A stretch of DNA of 64,000 bases from Cephalopachus bancanus (lineage: Eukaryota; Chordata; Mammalia; Primates; Tarsiidae): assembly GCA_027257055.1 (NCBI GenBank), contig JAPVLO010001798.1:1-64000 (forward strand). The letters run 5' to 3'. Made by a program: the position numbers and the translations under genes. This document shows, piece after piece, positions 1-9,587 of this stretch. The notes beneath the pieces were generated by a model, which worked only from the letters and a program-made list of their open reading frames with translations, was not told the origin of the DNA and did not search any database. Positions within the stretch are counted from its first letter, which is position 1, and the number at the start of each line of letters is the position of its first letter.

Positions 1-384
1 GGCATCCTGTCACTGGTGTTGGAGCTTTATTCCAGGTTTCCACTACCTGCCTTCTTGTGCCAGGTCTGTGGCTGCAGGTGATGGTGTGGGCTGGGTGTTG
101 GTCCTGAGGGGCAGCTGTTCTCTGTTTTTTCCTCTTGAGAGCCCTGAGAATGGCAGATGATCCTGCACAACTGGGTCTCCAATCTCAGTGTGGTGGGGGG
201 TTGCAGTTACCTCCAGAGGAGAGTCCCAGGGGCATGAACCCCAGTCTTCCCTCAGACAGACTTTCACTCACACACTGGCACACACCCACTCACACAGAGA
301 GTCTTTATGGACACTCGCTCTTGCAGAAACTCTCACAGTCTGACCTGTTCCATTGCCATCTTGTCTGGAAGTCACTAAAATAAA

Positions 385-387
<3 letters not shown>
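1..387. other. Low-copy sequence, no gene seen
   Basis: No repeat family or conserved coding pattern is recognised here. Short open frames on both strands (43-267 minus, 135-383 plus) overlap each other and have no domain-like composition, so they are treated as chance. Confidence 0.4.

Positions 388-428
<41 letters not shown>
388..428. repeat. (GT)n microsatellite
   Basis: About twenty uninterrupted GT units directly abut the poly-T side of an antisense Alu, a common place for microsatellites to arise from the A-tail. Confidence 0.97.
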
Positions 429-432
<4 letters not shown>

Positions 433-699
433 ATCTTACTCCATTGCCCAGGCTGGAGTGATGTTCACAGCCACCCCAGTATCGACCTCCTGGGCTCTGG
501 TGATCCTCCCGCCTCAGTCTTCCAAGTAACCAGAACTACAGGCATGTGCTACCATGCCCAGCTAAATTTTTTGATTTGTTGTAGAGATGACATCTCACCA
601 TGTTGCCCAGGCTAGTCTTGAACCCACAAGCTCAGGCAATCCTCTCTCCTCAGTCTCCCAGAATGCTGGGATTACAGGTTTGAGCCACCATGCCTGGCC
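429..699 (-). mobile_element. Alu SINE, antisense, diverged
   Basis: Reading the minus strand gives a dimeric 7SL-derived Alu: the plus strand runs from the tail end (CCCAGGCTGGAGTG) to the head (GAGCCACCATGCCTGGCC). Both monomers are present. CpG sites are largely decayed, so this is an old copy. The GT microsatellite sits where the A-tail would be. Confidence 0.9.
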
Positions 700-706
700 A
701 AATACA

Positions 707-978
707 TTTTTTTTTTGAGTTGGAGTTTCATTCCATCGCCCAGGCTGGAGTGCAGTGGCATACTCATGGCCACCCCAGCATCAACCTGTTGGGCTCTGGT
801 GATCCTTCTACGTCAGCCTTCCAAGTAGCTGGAACTACAGTTATGTGCTATCATGGCCTGGCTAATTTTTGATTGATTGTAGAGATGAGGTCTTGCCAAG
901 TTTCCCGGGCTGGTTTCAAACCCATGAGCTCAGGCAATCCAAAGTGCTAAGATTCAGGCTGAGCCATCGAGCCTGACC
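707..978 (-). mobile_element. Alu SINE, antisense
   Basis: Antisense dimeric Alu beginning with its poly-T tail and GAGTTGGAGT, the local-subfamily end, and finishing in the head block GAGCCATCGAGCCTGACC. A short internal deletion is visible in the left monomer near 935-955. It follows the preceding Alu in the same orientation with only an 8-bp gap. Confidence 0.9.
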
Positions 979-1671
979 AAATAAATTCTTAATGTCATTA
1001 CAATGTTACCACATTCAGAATAAAGTCTCATCCTTCAAATTGAACAAGTTATTCATAGCTGAAGAAAGATGAAAAGAAGTTTGGCATCAACAGGCTAGGT
1101 TTTCTCATTGCTGGATCCTAGTCACTGATCTCTAAAATTACATCTTGGATCCTGTCCTTCCTCTTTCCTGCTCTCTGGAAAACCACCAGTCTCCTATGCT
1201 ACACTTGCCCAAAGGGGTCCCTGTACAAAGCACAATTCAGCATTGAGCCATTTCCTGGCAGTCCCTGCATTCCCATGGTCAACCTGATTCATCACCACTG
1301 CCGCAGATCAAGTCAGGCCATCTCTTCCTTTCCCTCTCTGTCCCCTCTCCCCTCCCATCCCCAACCACCCCCCACACACAATACACAGATGCAACCAGCC
1401 ACATCATATCTCTGCTAAAGTTTTGCCAATAGATGCAGGCTTTGACTTTTAGGTTCCTCAGGCAAGTGTCAACATCAGTCATCTTGCTCCCTGGCAGAAG
1501 AGGACTTGGAGTCCCTGTCAAGAAGCAGATTGGGTTAAAGATGGCACCATTCACTAAATCCATGAGGGCTGACAAGGCATAGCAGCAACACATCTCATAA
1601 AAACCCAACATCTTTGCTCTCCAACTCTTTATGGACATACTCCTCATGAATTGTAGAACCATCTAAACACT
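979..1671. other. Low-copy sequence, no gene seen
   Basis: No repeat recognised. A 127-codon open frame on the minus strand (1279-1662) has no recognisable domain, no splice-like context and low-complexity stretches; it is not called as a gene. Confidence 0.4.
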
Positions 1672-2122
1672 TCCTTTTTTCCTTAATTTTTCTAGTTGAA
1701 ATTTGCATAACATAAAAATAACTTCTTTGGGGGGGAAGGATTTATACTTTTTAATTTTAAAGAAGTGGGTTGCAATTCAGGATTAGGTATTTAAATATTT
1801 ATTATGCAGGTATCCATGTTGATAAGGTGTGCCCCTCCCTCCTTTGGCCGTTTCCCACTACTGCCAATCCCTTTCTTATAGTATTATGATAACTGTTCAA
1901 GGTCCTCTCATGAGTGAGAACATGTGGTGTTCAGTTCTTTGCTTTTGTGATAGATCACTCAGTATTATAGACTCTAAGTCTATCCAAGCTGCTGTGAAAT
2001 GTGTAATTTTGTCCTTCATTATGGCAGTGTAATATCCATTGTGTACATATGCACCATTTTTAAAAATTCAGTCCTATTTCAATGGGCAGCATGGTTGGTT
2101 CCATGTTTTTGCTACTGTAAAT
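1672..2122 (-). mobile_element. LINE-1 3' end, antisense (first part)
   Basis: The plus strand reads as the reverse complement of an L1 ORF2 C-terminus and 3'UTR: ATGAGTGAGAACATGTGGTG, the stretch matching cell-surface L1 tail codons, and GGTTCCATGTTTTTGCTACT are diagnostic. The homology stops abruptly at 2122 and resumes at 3996 with AATGCTGCAATAAACATG. The element is therefore split by the LTR between these points. It is older than the LTR. Confidence 0.85.
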
Positions 2123-3989
2123 TGTTGGGAGCCAGCTTTGGAGGCCCACCTGATTGACAGGGTCCTGTTGGGCCGAAGACCACAGGTCACAGGGTGAGCC
2201 CGGGAAGCTGAGACCCTTCTGTCTTCCACCTTTACTGTTGGTATGGCTGAAGAATTCTGTACAGTCATGGAAGAAGAAAATGGCATGTCTATGTGAAGTA
2301 CTCACAGCTAGCCTGGGAATGTCATGGTTCATTTTTCCATTTCCCACTATGCCATTTGGTCTCTTCTAACAAATGCAATGGTTAAACTCTGAAGCACATC
2401 AAGAATGCGTTCTTTCACTTGGTTATAAGTTACTAGATACTGCTTGAGTAAAAAATGATATAAATATATTCACTCCTTATTTGATTTAGAATTATGTGGT
2501 TTACTGTTTAGACATAAGGTTTTTTAGAAGCACAAGTTTATAGTAAGTTCATTATAAGTTCTGACACTTATCTAGGAGTTATATAGGTGATTTATAACAC
2601 TGTTTTCACAGATTTAGGATGAAGATTAATCGTTAAGGTTTTTACTTAATTCTATAGTTAAAATTTTAAGTAAACGTTTATACAATGGGTTTTCACTGAA
2701 TTCTTAATATACTAATTGGATAGCTTTATGATAAATTAACTAAATACAAAGAGCAACCTTGGGGGCCTGAGAAACATCACTAAAAGCTTCTTTTGAGTTT
2801 TCTTTAGAAATAAACACTACAGGATAAGAGAAAAGTAATGAAGACGCCTGGACAAGAAAGGCGATTACGAAGCCTTGAAGATCATAGAAGTCCCAGAGAA
2901 AACTCCTGATACGTGGAGAAGTGTACACCTGGAAACTTTCTTGAAGCACTTCAAGGACTGTAATTTGGGACTGTTTTGAAAAGAGTTGCTGGTAGTGCTA
3001 TTCTAGACATGATAATTGTTTTATCCATGTATTAAACGTAATTGATAAATGTAATATCATGCAAGTTTATATAATCAATATACATATATATGAGGGTTGA
3101 CAAAAATTATTAGGCTCTGGTTATGCTTAGCAAGGTTTTTACTTTGTATCATTAATTAAATTTTAATGCTGTAGTTTAGTGTTTTATAATTATTTTGAAG
3201 ATTGTTTTAGGTTCATAAGTTTAAGTTTACATGATGATAAAATTGGTGCCTTAAAGATAATAATAATTGCTCAAGTGCCTATCTTAAGACAAAGATATTT
3301 TCCAGGAGGTTGCCAAGCATAAAGGAAAACAACCAAACCACCCCCCAAACCACCATTATCCAAACTTAAAAGCTCATTAGCAATTATGCAACCATAATAA
3401 TTTTACTTGTGTTAGATTTATTTCATCATGTTTAGTTCACTTTATATGTTTATTCAGAGTCAAGATTAGTGTATGTATTTTCACAGTAAGTCACTTTCAT
3501 AGTTATTCTTTAAATGTTAGCCACTGTTTTTTGGTCAAGTTAATAGGCTTCATATTCCTACTGTCACTAGATACAATCTATAGTTTTGTTTTGGTGATTT
3601 TAATGCTTTTTTTAATTAGACAAGTGATGTGAAACAGAAATCAAAGTAAACCTTGTAGATTAAGTGATGCATTATGTTTAGTTTAAGTAAAACTCCTTTT
3701 AAACTTATCTTAAGACTCATTAACTAAAAATAGTTAGTGTTTTTGGCCTATTTGTTGCTTCTAAGACCACTAGATGGTGGTAACTTTTAAAGGATATGTA
3801 CATGAAGGAATTTTCTTTGTCTTGCCCCTTTACAAATGGTATAAAAGCTTTCTGTTAACTAATAAAGAATGACATCTGTCCTGCAAGCAGATGTTCAAGT
3901 ATATTATTATTTCGTCTTAAGTTCCTTCTGTCACCCATCCCATCTCTCCTTCAGGAAATTCCATACCCAGAGGGAGAAGGACCCCTGCA
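2123..3989 (+). mobile_element. Solo LTR of an ERV2/ERVK-type endogenous retrovirus
   Basis: Boundaries are TG (2123, TGTTGGGAGCC) and CA (3989, ACCCCTGCA). They are flanked by a perfect 6-bp duplication GTAAAT at 2117-2122 and 3990-3995, inside an otherwise continuous antisense L1. TG..CA ends, a 6-bp duplication and a TGTTGGGAGCC start are typical of class II (betaretrovirus-like) ERVs. A TATA box lies at 3840-3846 and AATAAA at 3861-3866, leaving about 120 bp for R-U5, so the LTR points to the plus strand. At 1867 bp it is long for an LTR. The extra length is an AT-rich U3 (about 2390-3830) with no open frame over about 75 codons. No internal retroviral genes are present, so it is a recombined solo LTR. 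The exact family is not identified. Confidence 0.82.
3840..3866 (+). promoter_or_regulatory. LTR TATA box and polyadenylation signal
   Basis: TATAAAA at 3840-3846 is followed by AATAAA at 3861-3866, only 14 bp later. In the LTR this would put the polyA signal close to the transcription start, so the signal would sit in U3 or early R. Inferred from motifs and their position near the 3' end of the LTR. Confidence 0.6.
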
Positions 3990-3995
3990 GTAAAT

Positions 3996-4140
3996 AATGC
4001 TGCAATAAACATGCATGTGCAGATATCTTTTACATAGAGTGATTTGAGTTCCTCCAGGTATATTCCCAGCATGAGGATTGTGGAGATTTATGGAAGGTCA
4101 ATTTTTTAATCTTGTAGGAATCGCCAAACTGTTTTTCTTT
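3996..4140 (-). mobile_element. LINE-1 3' end, antisense (second part)
   Basis: Continuation of the antisense L1 after the solo LTR. It carries the antisense ORF2 tail landmarks AATGCTGCAATAAACATG and ATATTCCCAGCATGAGGATT and ends near AATCGCCAAACTGTTTTT. It was then interrupted by a CTTTT-rich tract and the sense L1 that follows. Confidence 0.85.
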
Positions 4141-4163
4141 TCTTTTCTTTTCTTTTTTTTTAA
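4136..4163. repeat. (CTTTT)n pyrimidine tract
   Basis: Short tandem CTTTT repeat running into poly-T, immediately before the 5' junction of the next L1. The T-rich strand is also the expected kind of target for L1 endonuclease. Confidence 0.85.
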
Positions 4164-4165
4164 GC

Positions 4166-5438
4166 CTCCACCACCTACCACTGGGGAGAGGAGAACCTAT
4201 TCAGTAAATGGTGCTGGGAAAACTGGCTGACCACATGCAGAAAACTCAATCAAGACCCCTATCTGTCGCCATACACAAAAATTAACTCTAAATGGATCAG
4301 AGACCTAAATGAAAAACCTCAAACCATAAGAACATTAGAAAATGCAGGACATACCCTTATGGAAATTGGAAGTGGCATCCAATTCCTGAACAAAACCCAA
4401 AACCCATAGGCCAAAAGACATAAGATAGACAAGTGGGACCTCATTAAACTGACAAACTTCTGCAAAGCCAAAGAAACCATCAAGAGATCAGGGAGACAGC
4501 CCACAGACTGGGAAAAAGTATTCACCAACTCCAGGTCTGACAAAAGATTAACATTTTGGATCTACAAGGAACTCAAACATGCTGAAAGGAAAAAAAAACA
4601 AACAACCCCATTATAAAATGAGCAAAAGATATGAACAGACACTTCTCAAAGGAAGACATCCGAGTAGCCAACAGACACATGAAGAAATGTTCACCCTCAC
4701 TAATCATCAAGGAGATGCAAACCAACACCACACTGAGATACCACCTAACTCCAGTCAAAATGACCATTATCAATAACTCAAAAAATAACAGTTGCTGGAG
4801 AGGGTGTGGGGAAAAGGGAACACTTCTACACTGTTTTTGGGAGTGCAAACTAGTGCAACCTCTGTGGAAAGCAGTGTGGCAATTCCTAACAGCTCTAAAT
4901 ATCGACCTCCCATATGACCCTGCAATCCCCCTACTGGGAATATACCCCGAAGAACTCAAATCACTCTATCAAAAAGATAATAGCACACGAATGTTTATCG
5001 CAGCATTGTTCACAATAGAAAGAACTTGGAACCAACCATGCTGTCCATCAAAAGAGGACTGAATTTAAAAAATGTGGTACATATACATAATGGAATACTA
5101 CACAGCCATAAAAAAGAACAAAATCATGAATTTTGCAGCAACCTAGATGGAACTAGAGTCTATAATACTGAGTGACCTCTCACAGAATCAAAGCTCTGTG
5201 TATCACGTGTTCTCACTCATATAGTGGACTTTGAACATCTACCATAATACTATAAAAAAAGGACTGACAGTGGTGGGAAACTATGGGGGGTAGGGAGGGG
5301 AAGGGAGGTGGGACCAATGGTAGTCAATATCTGTCTGGGGATGGGGAGACACCCCTTATTAACAAGGGTGCCTGACCGATGCACATTTGTATACCTAACC
5401 CTTAACTGTACCCCACAATTTTATAATAAAAATAACTA
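4166..5438 (+). mobile_element. Young-family LINE-1, 5'-truncated (copy A)
   Basis: Carries the last third of ORF2 and a complete 3'UTR. The C-terminal cysteine-rich motif ([18 protein letters not shown]) is encoded at about 4793-4849. The 3'UTR ends with the family signature CCTAACCCTTAACTGTACCC and an AATAAAAATA tail. A short duplication TTTTTAAG before and after is consistent with target-primed insertion. ORF2 is open for 143 codons (4631-5062) but stops before the normal C-terminus. It is the same family as the copies at 18.6-24.5 kb and 55.9-62.7 kb. Confidence 0.88.
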
Positions 5439-5640
5439 TTTTTAAGTGTGCCATATGGTATATTCACAAAGTTGTGCAAGCACTGCTGTATCAAGTCCCA
5501 AAACATCTTCCCCATTCCAAAGGGAACCTCTACACACTGAGCTATCACTCCTCATGTTTCCTTTCCCCTAACCCTGAAATCCAAAAGCTGTCCTTGCTAA
5601 CTCCTTCAGAATTTCCTCATTTTCACCTCAGATCCCAAGG
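5439..5640 (-). mobile_element. LINE-1 3'UTR fragment, antisense
   Basis: ATTCACAAAGTTGTGCAAGC followed by CCCCATTCCAAAGGGAACCT resembles the antisense 3'UTR of old mammalian L1M elements. A related stretch occurs at 38430-38530. Weak match, so the edges are approximate. Confidence 0.6.
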
Positions 5641-7585
5641 CAGTTTTTCTTACCTATCATAATAAGTTCCTCAATCTGAAGTTCCAGTTTAACTTCCTGT
5701 CACCCTTGGCCTGCTATATGGTCCAACAATAACTTCCCCCCAATTCACAAACACAGATGGCTTCACGTGTACACATTTAGGTCTCTTTTCTGAATCCTAC
5801 AGGAAAGTTCTTACAACTCCATTGGCAGTGATCCAGGGAACATGAACAGAATGAATGACTCAGTTATTGAAGAACAAAAATCAACTCCTTGAGGCTGGGG
5901 AGTGAGTGCAGTGGGTGGAGCAGAGGTAGGTCAAGGCATAGCATCAATTCTGAATTTCCAGGAGTGAAAGCCCTGTCCCCTCTGGGAAGCCCTCCACCAA
6001 TGAGTGGGTTGGAGCTCCTTTGATGTCCTTTTATGGTTGACACCCAGGACTTCCTCCATCACCTTAGAGACCACAAAAGGACTTACAGATCACCTGGTCT
6101 CTAGCCACTTCTGACAAGCAACCCCCAGCAGGCCCTGGACCTTGCCTGTCTGGGATTAGTCAAGTCATGTCATTGATACTGAATAAATATGTCAAAGCTA
6201 GAGGGACCACTGTGGATCTCCCTTGTCTCTGACCCCAGACTGGTGCCACTGGAGAGCTCTTTGTGAGGGGTACAGACCTTTCAGGTCAGGGGAGCTGGTG
6301 GAAGAAGGAGCAGGAGAGGCTTCTCTGAGGCCAGGACCCAGGTTCCCACCATTCAGTAAGAATCTGGAAGCACAACTCAGGAAGTCATAGAAGCTTGGTT
6401 TAAAACATGCAGAATAGGAAGGCAATTTGACAAATGACTTGGGTGGTTGAGTTTTCAGAGAAGCACAAGGGAGGCAGGCCTGAGAAGGTGGATAGCCTGG
6501 CAGAAAGAAGTGTATGCAACCAAAGCTGGGGAAAAGAGAGACCAACATGGGACCAGTCATGAGGCCTGGGATCCTGGACAAGGCACTAATGTTTAGAACT
6601 ATCCCAGGTGCTTGAAATTTGCCTGCAAAGTCAGAAGGCAGGATTGGGCCGGGTGTGTCCTGGGCCTTTCAGGGGAGATCAGCTGTGAGTGGGGACACTG
6701 ATAGGGCAGGAGAGAACCACAAATGCTGCCTGTGTGTCACAACAACCGAACTGAAAGGGCAACTAGATTTCTAGATCAGCCAGGAACTTGGCTCTGGGTT
6801 AGAAGAATCTAGTGGGTTCAGACCAATCATGGTCTCACCCAGTATTGGTGATGAACTAGCTGGTAAGGGGGTCAGTACTGCAAACACCTACCACAGGCCA
6901 AGTCTCAACTCATCATTTAAGTCCCAGGTTAAGGGCTGACCTGGTCAAGCCTCAGGAACTTACAAAAACCTATGGTATCTGAGCATTTGGGGCCAAGGCT
7001 GGGATCCAAGTGTGGCAGGTCTGGGAATCCCACATATCCAATGACCTTTTCCTATGCAGGAGGGGAAAACTTCAGGCCTGCTGCCTTCAACCTACTGGGG
7101 CCACGTGGCTGGGTTCTGGCCTATAGGACGAGGGTTATAACACTTCCAGGTCTAGCCCAGGTTAAATATCACATTCGGTCACCAGTCACCTTCTTCCCCT
7201 CTGCAGACACCTGGGGCTAGAGTGGATTGATCATCTTGCTGATCCTGATTCTTCTCCAGTGACCGCATTCTATGCTATGTGGCTCCTCTCACTAAAGAGA
7301 CAGATCCTGCTCTCTGCTGAGTCTAGGATGGTAGAGATGTGACACTTACAGGGGCTTGAAAACACAATTGCTTATTTCTAGCTTGGCTTCTCACAATGAC
7401 CTTAAAACCAAGCCTGAGCTAGCCTGCCGAGCAATGAAAGGGCCTCATTGCCCTATCACTTCAGCCAGCTTCACGGTATTTCTTCAATGCCATCTAAGAT
7501 TAGAGGAGCTGCCCAGACAAGCCCGGTTGAAATTTCAGACCCAAAGACTGATGAACTAAATACTTTTATGAGGTTTTTATTTATG
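5641..7585. other. Low-copy sequence, no gene recognised
   Basis: About 1.9 kb with no repeat I can name. The longest open frame (127 codons, minus, 6198-6581) is proline- and serine-rich without a domain. No paired splice sites with conserved coding bias were noticed. The stretch could hold intronic or regulatory DNA; nothing specific is supported. Confidence 0.4.
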
Positions 7586-7882
7586 TTTTTGTTTTTGTTT
7601 TGAAGTCTCACTCCATCGTCCAGTCCAGGCTGAAGTGCAGTGGTATGCTCATGGCCACCCCAGCATCTACCTGGTGGGCTCCAGCGATCTTTCCGCCTCA
7701 GCCTTCCAAGTAATCACAACTATAGGTGCATCCTACCATGCCCAGATAATTTTTTTAAATTTACCATGGAGATGAGGTCTCACCAAGTTGCCCAGGTAGG
7801 TCTCAAACCCACAGTCTCAGGCAATCCATTCGCCTTGGCTTCCCAAAGTGCTGGATTACAGGCTGGGTCACCAAGCCTGGCC
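7586..7882 (-). mobile_element. Alu SINE, antisense
   Basis: Starts with a T-rich tail (GTTTTTGTTTTGAAGTCTCA) and ends in the reverse-complement head ACCAAGCCTGGCC. Both monomers are present, with a small deletion near 7797 compared with the other local copies. Confidence 0.9.
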
Positions 7883-8159
7883 TGAGGTGTTTTTTTTAAT
7901 ACAACATTGTCATCTCGCAAGAAAAAATGAAATTGAGGGAACCCAAAAGACTGAGAGGAGTAGAACCCATGCTCTATCATCAAACACCTAGGACTCAGAT
8001 GAGAACAAGCAATAAGGTTTTGTCATGTCACAGCACTGAAAGGCTGGGGTTCACTTTTTGCTATAGCAGAGTGGATCCTGTCCTGACTGATATTCAAAGA
8101 AGGAGATCACAGTCCCCCTGCCTGAGCAGATGGGAGGTAATAGAGGAAATGAACCAAAG

Positions 8160-8800
8160 AAACAGCCACTAGCCTCATGCTCATGCTATAGAAGGACTTG
8201 CTTGTCTCCTGGAAGCCCATACCCTGGCAGAGGATGTGGACAGAAAACTGCATCAAGCTAGTGTCAAGGACAACTTCACTGTAGCTCTGGTCCTGGGCAA
8301 ACTAAAGGATGGTCCTGACCAGGGCTTTTGCTATCTCCAGACGATGGTGCTCAAAGTCCACAAAAAGGTAAAACAGCTGCAACCTCTTCTCCCACAAGGA
8401 GGGATCGTCCACAGACAGAGTTCCTACATGCCCACCCCCTGCTCTCCATACTCAGTCAGCCAGAAGCAGGAGTCACACTCACTTAGCAAGATTTGGTGAT
8501 GTCAGTCATGTCTGTGCCCAAACTCATGTCTTCATACTCCATCCATAGACATTTGGCAAGGAACCACAGAACAGGGAAGAAGGTGAAGCTGAACGCGAGG
8601 GCCAGGAGCCAGGAGCTGGAGACCAGGAGTAGAGACAGGGTCCTCCCAAGTAAAGGCATAGAGGTTCAGGGCAACTTCAGCAATTGATGGAAAATGGTGG
8701 GGACGTGCTGGGCCAACTCCCTGGAGAACAAGGCCAGGACCCATTTGGTCGCTCTCCTGGTATTTGTGAATGTGATAAGGAGTCATGGGGTGGCTTCTGC
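8160..8800 (-). pseudogene. Possible decayed membrane-protein gene fragment
   Basis: On the minus strand a frame between about 8770 and 8475 reads as a plausible protein. It has a charged segment (RRATKWVLALFSRELAQ), one internal stop near 8670, then a strongly hydrophobic segment (LLLVSSSWLLALAFSFTFFP) and VLWFLAKCLWMEYEDMSLG. It ends at a stop overlapping a donor-like TAA/GTGAGT. A second protein-like stretch lies lower, read from about 8370 towards 8180 (LFYLFVDFEHHRLEIAKALV), again with one stop. I do not recognise the family. The opposite strand also has an open frame at 8236-8499, so the call is uncertain. Confidence 0.3.
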
Positions 8801-8994
8801 ATCTGAAATCTCAGAGTCCACGAGAGAGAGCTAGAGGACCTGAATGCCTTGCCAGCAGCCGAGGGAGGAGAGAGGGAGCCACATAAGCACCCCTGTGGCT
8901 CGCACCTCACAGGAATGGGGGAGACCTGCTCAAGGCTTTGTCTTTCCGCTTTTCCCCATGAGGAAGCTGGAAGCCCACTGGGAAAACGTAGGAT

Positions 8995-9155
8995 CACAAA
9001 GATCAGAGTTTGGATACTGGTACCATTCCTGTCTGGCTGTGTGACTTTGGGCATGCTACCTCACCTCTGTGAACTTCTGTTTCTTCATCTGTCGAACAGT
9101 GGGGAAAAAAAAAAAACCTTGCCTTTTAGGTTGTTTTGAAAAATCTAATAAAGTA
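8995..9155 (+). mobile_element. MIR SINE
   Basis: Core MIR pattern: CTGGCTGTGTGACTTTGGGC, then TCACCTCTGTGAACTTCTGT and CATCTGTCGAACAGTGGGG. The order and orientation match the MIR consensus on the plus strand. An A-run interrupts it at 9104-9116. Confidence 0.88.
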
Positions 9156-9587
9156 CCTCTATAAATCACTGATAGGTAAAATACCTTCACCTCTGCCCTC
9201 TTTTCCCTTTTCCTGGCTCTCTCAACTGCTTAGTACACTGGGGTGGCACCTGCCACAGCCAGACCATATGTCTCCTGCCTTTAGGTACCTCTCCAGAAAC
9301 CATACTTTGCAGAACTCCTGCGACCAAAAGAAGTTTCATCAGTTTCCATCCCTCTTGACTGGAAATATTTAGGTTGCTGAAGAGGCAAGAAGCAAACACC
9401 GAAAATGGACCAGCCTTGAAATCCTGAGGAAGGTCCAACTCAGGTCACTGACTTCCCCCCATGTCCCCTCACCTGCTACCACAAGAGCCTTGAGTGTCCA
9501 GGGTGGCCCCATTCTTGGCCTCTGGCAGGCATCAGGAGATTCTGTCTGAGTCTGTCCCACCCTTGGGGAGCAGCTGGGTGACCATCT
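9156..9587. other. Low-copy sequence, no gene seen
   Basis: Nothing recognisable. Overlapping open frames on both strands look like chance. Confidence 0.4.

Noticed and set aside
1279..1662. 127-codon minus-strand open frame
   Set aside because: No recognisable domain, no splice or promoter context, biased composition; likely chance.
2740..2949. Possible superantigen-type coding sequence in the long LTR
   Set aside because: A long U3 raised the idea from MMTV-like LTRs, but only short frames exist and none resembles a protein.
6198..6581. 127-codon minus-strand open frame rich in Pro/Ser
   Set aside because: No family resemblance; other strands are also open nearby.
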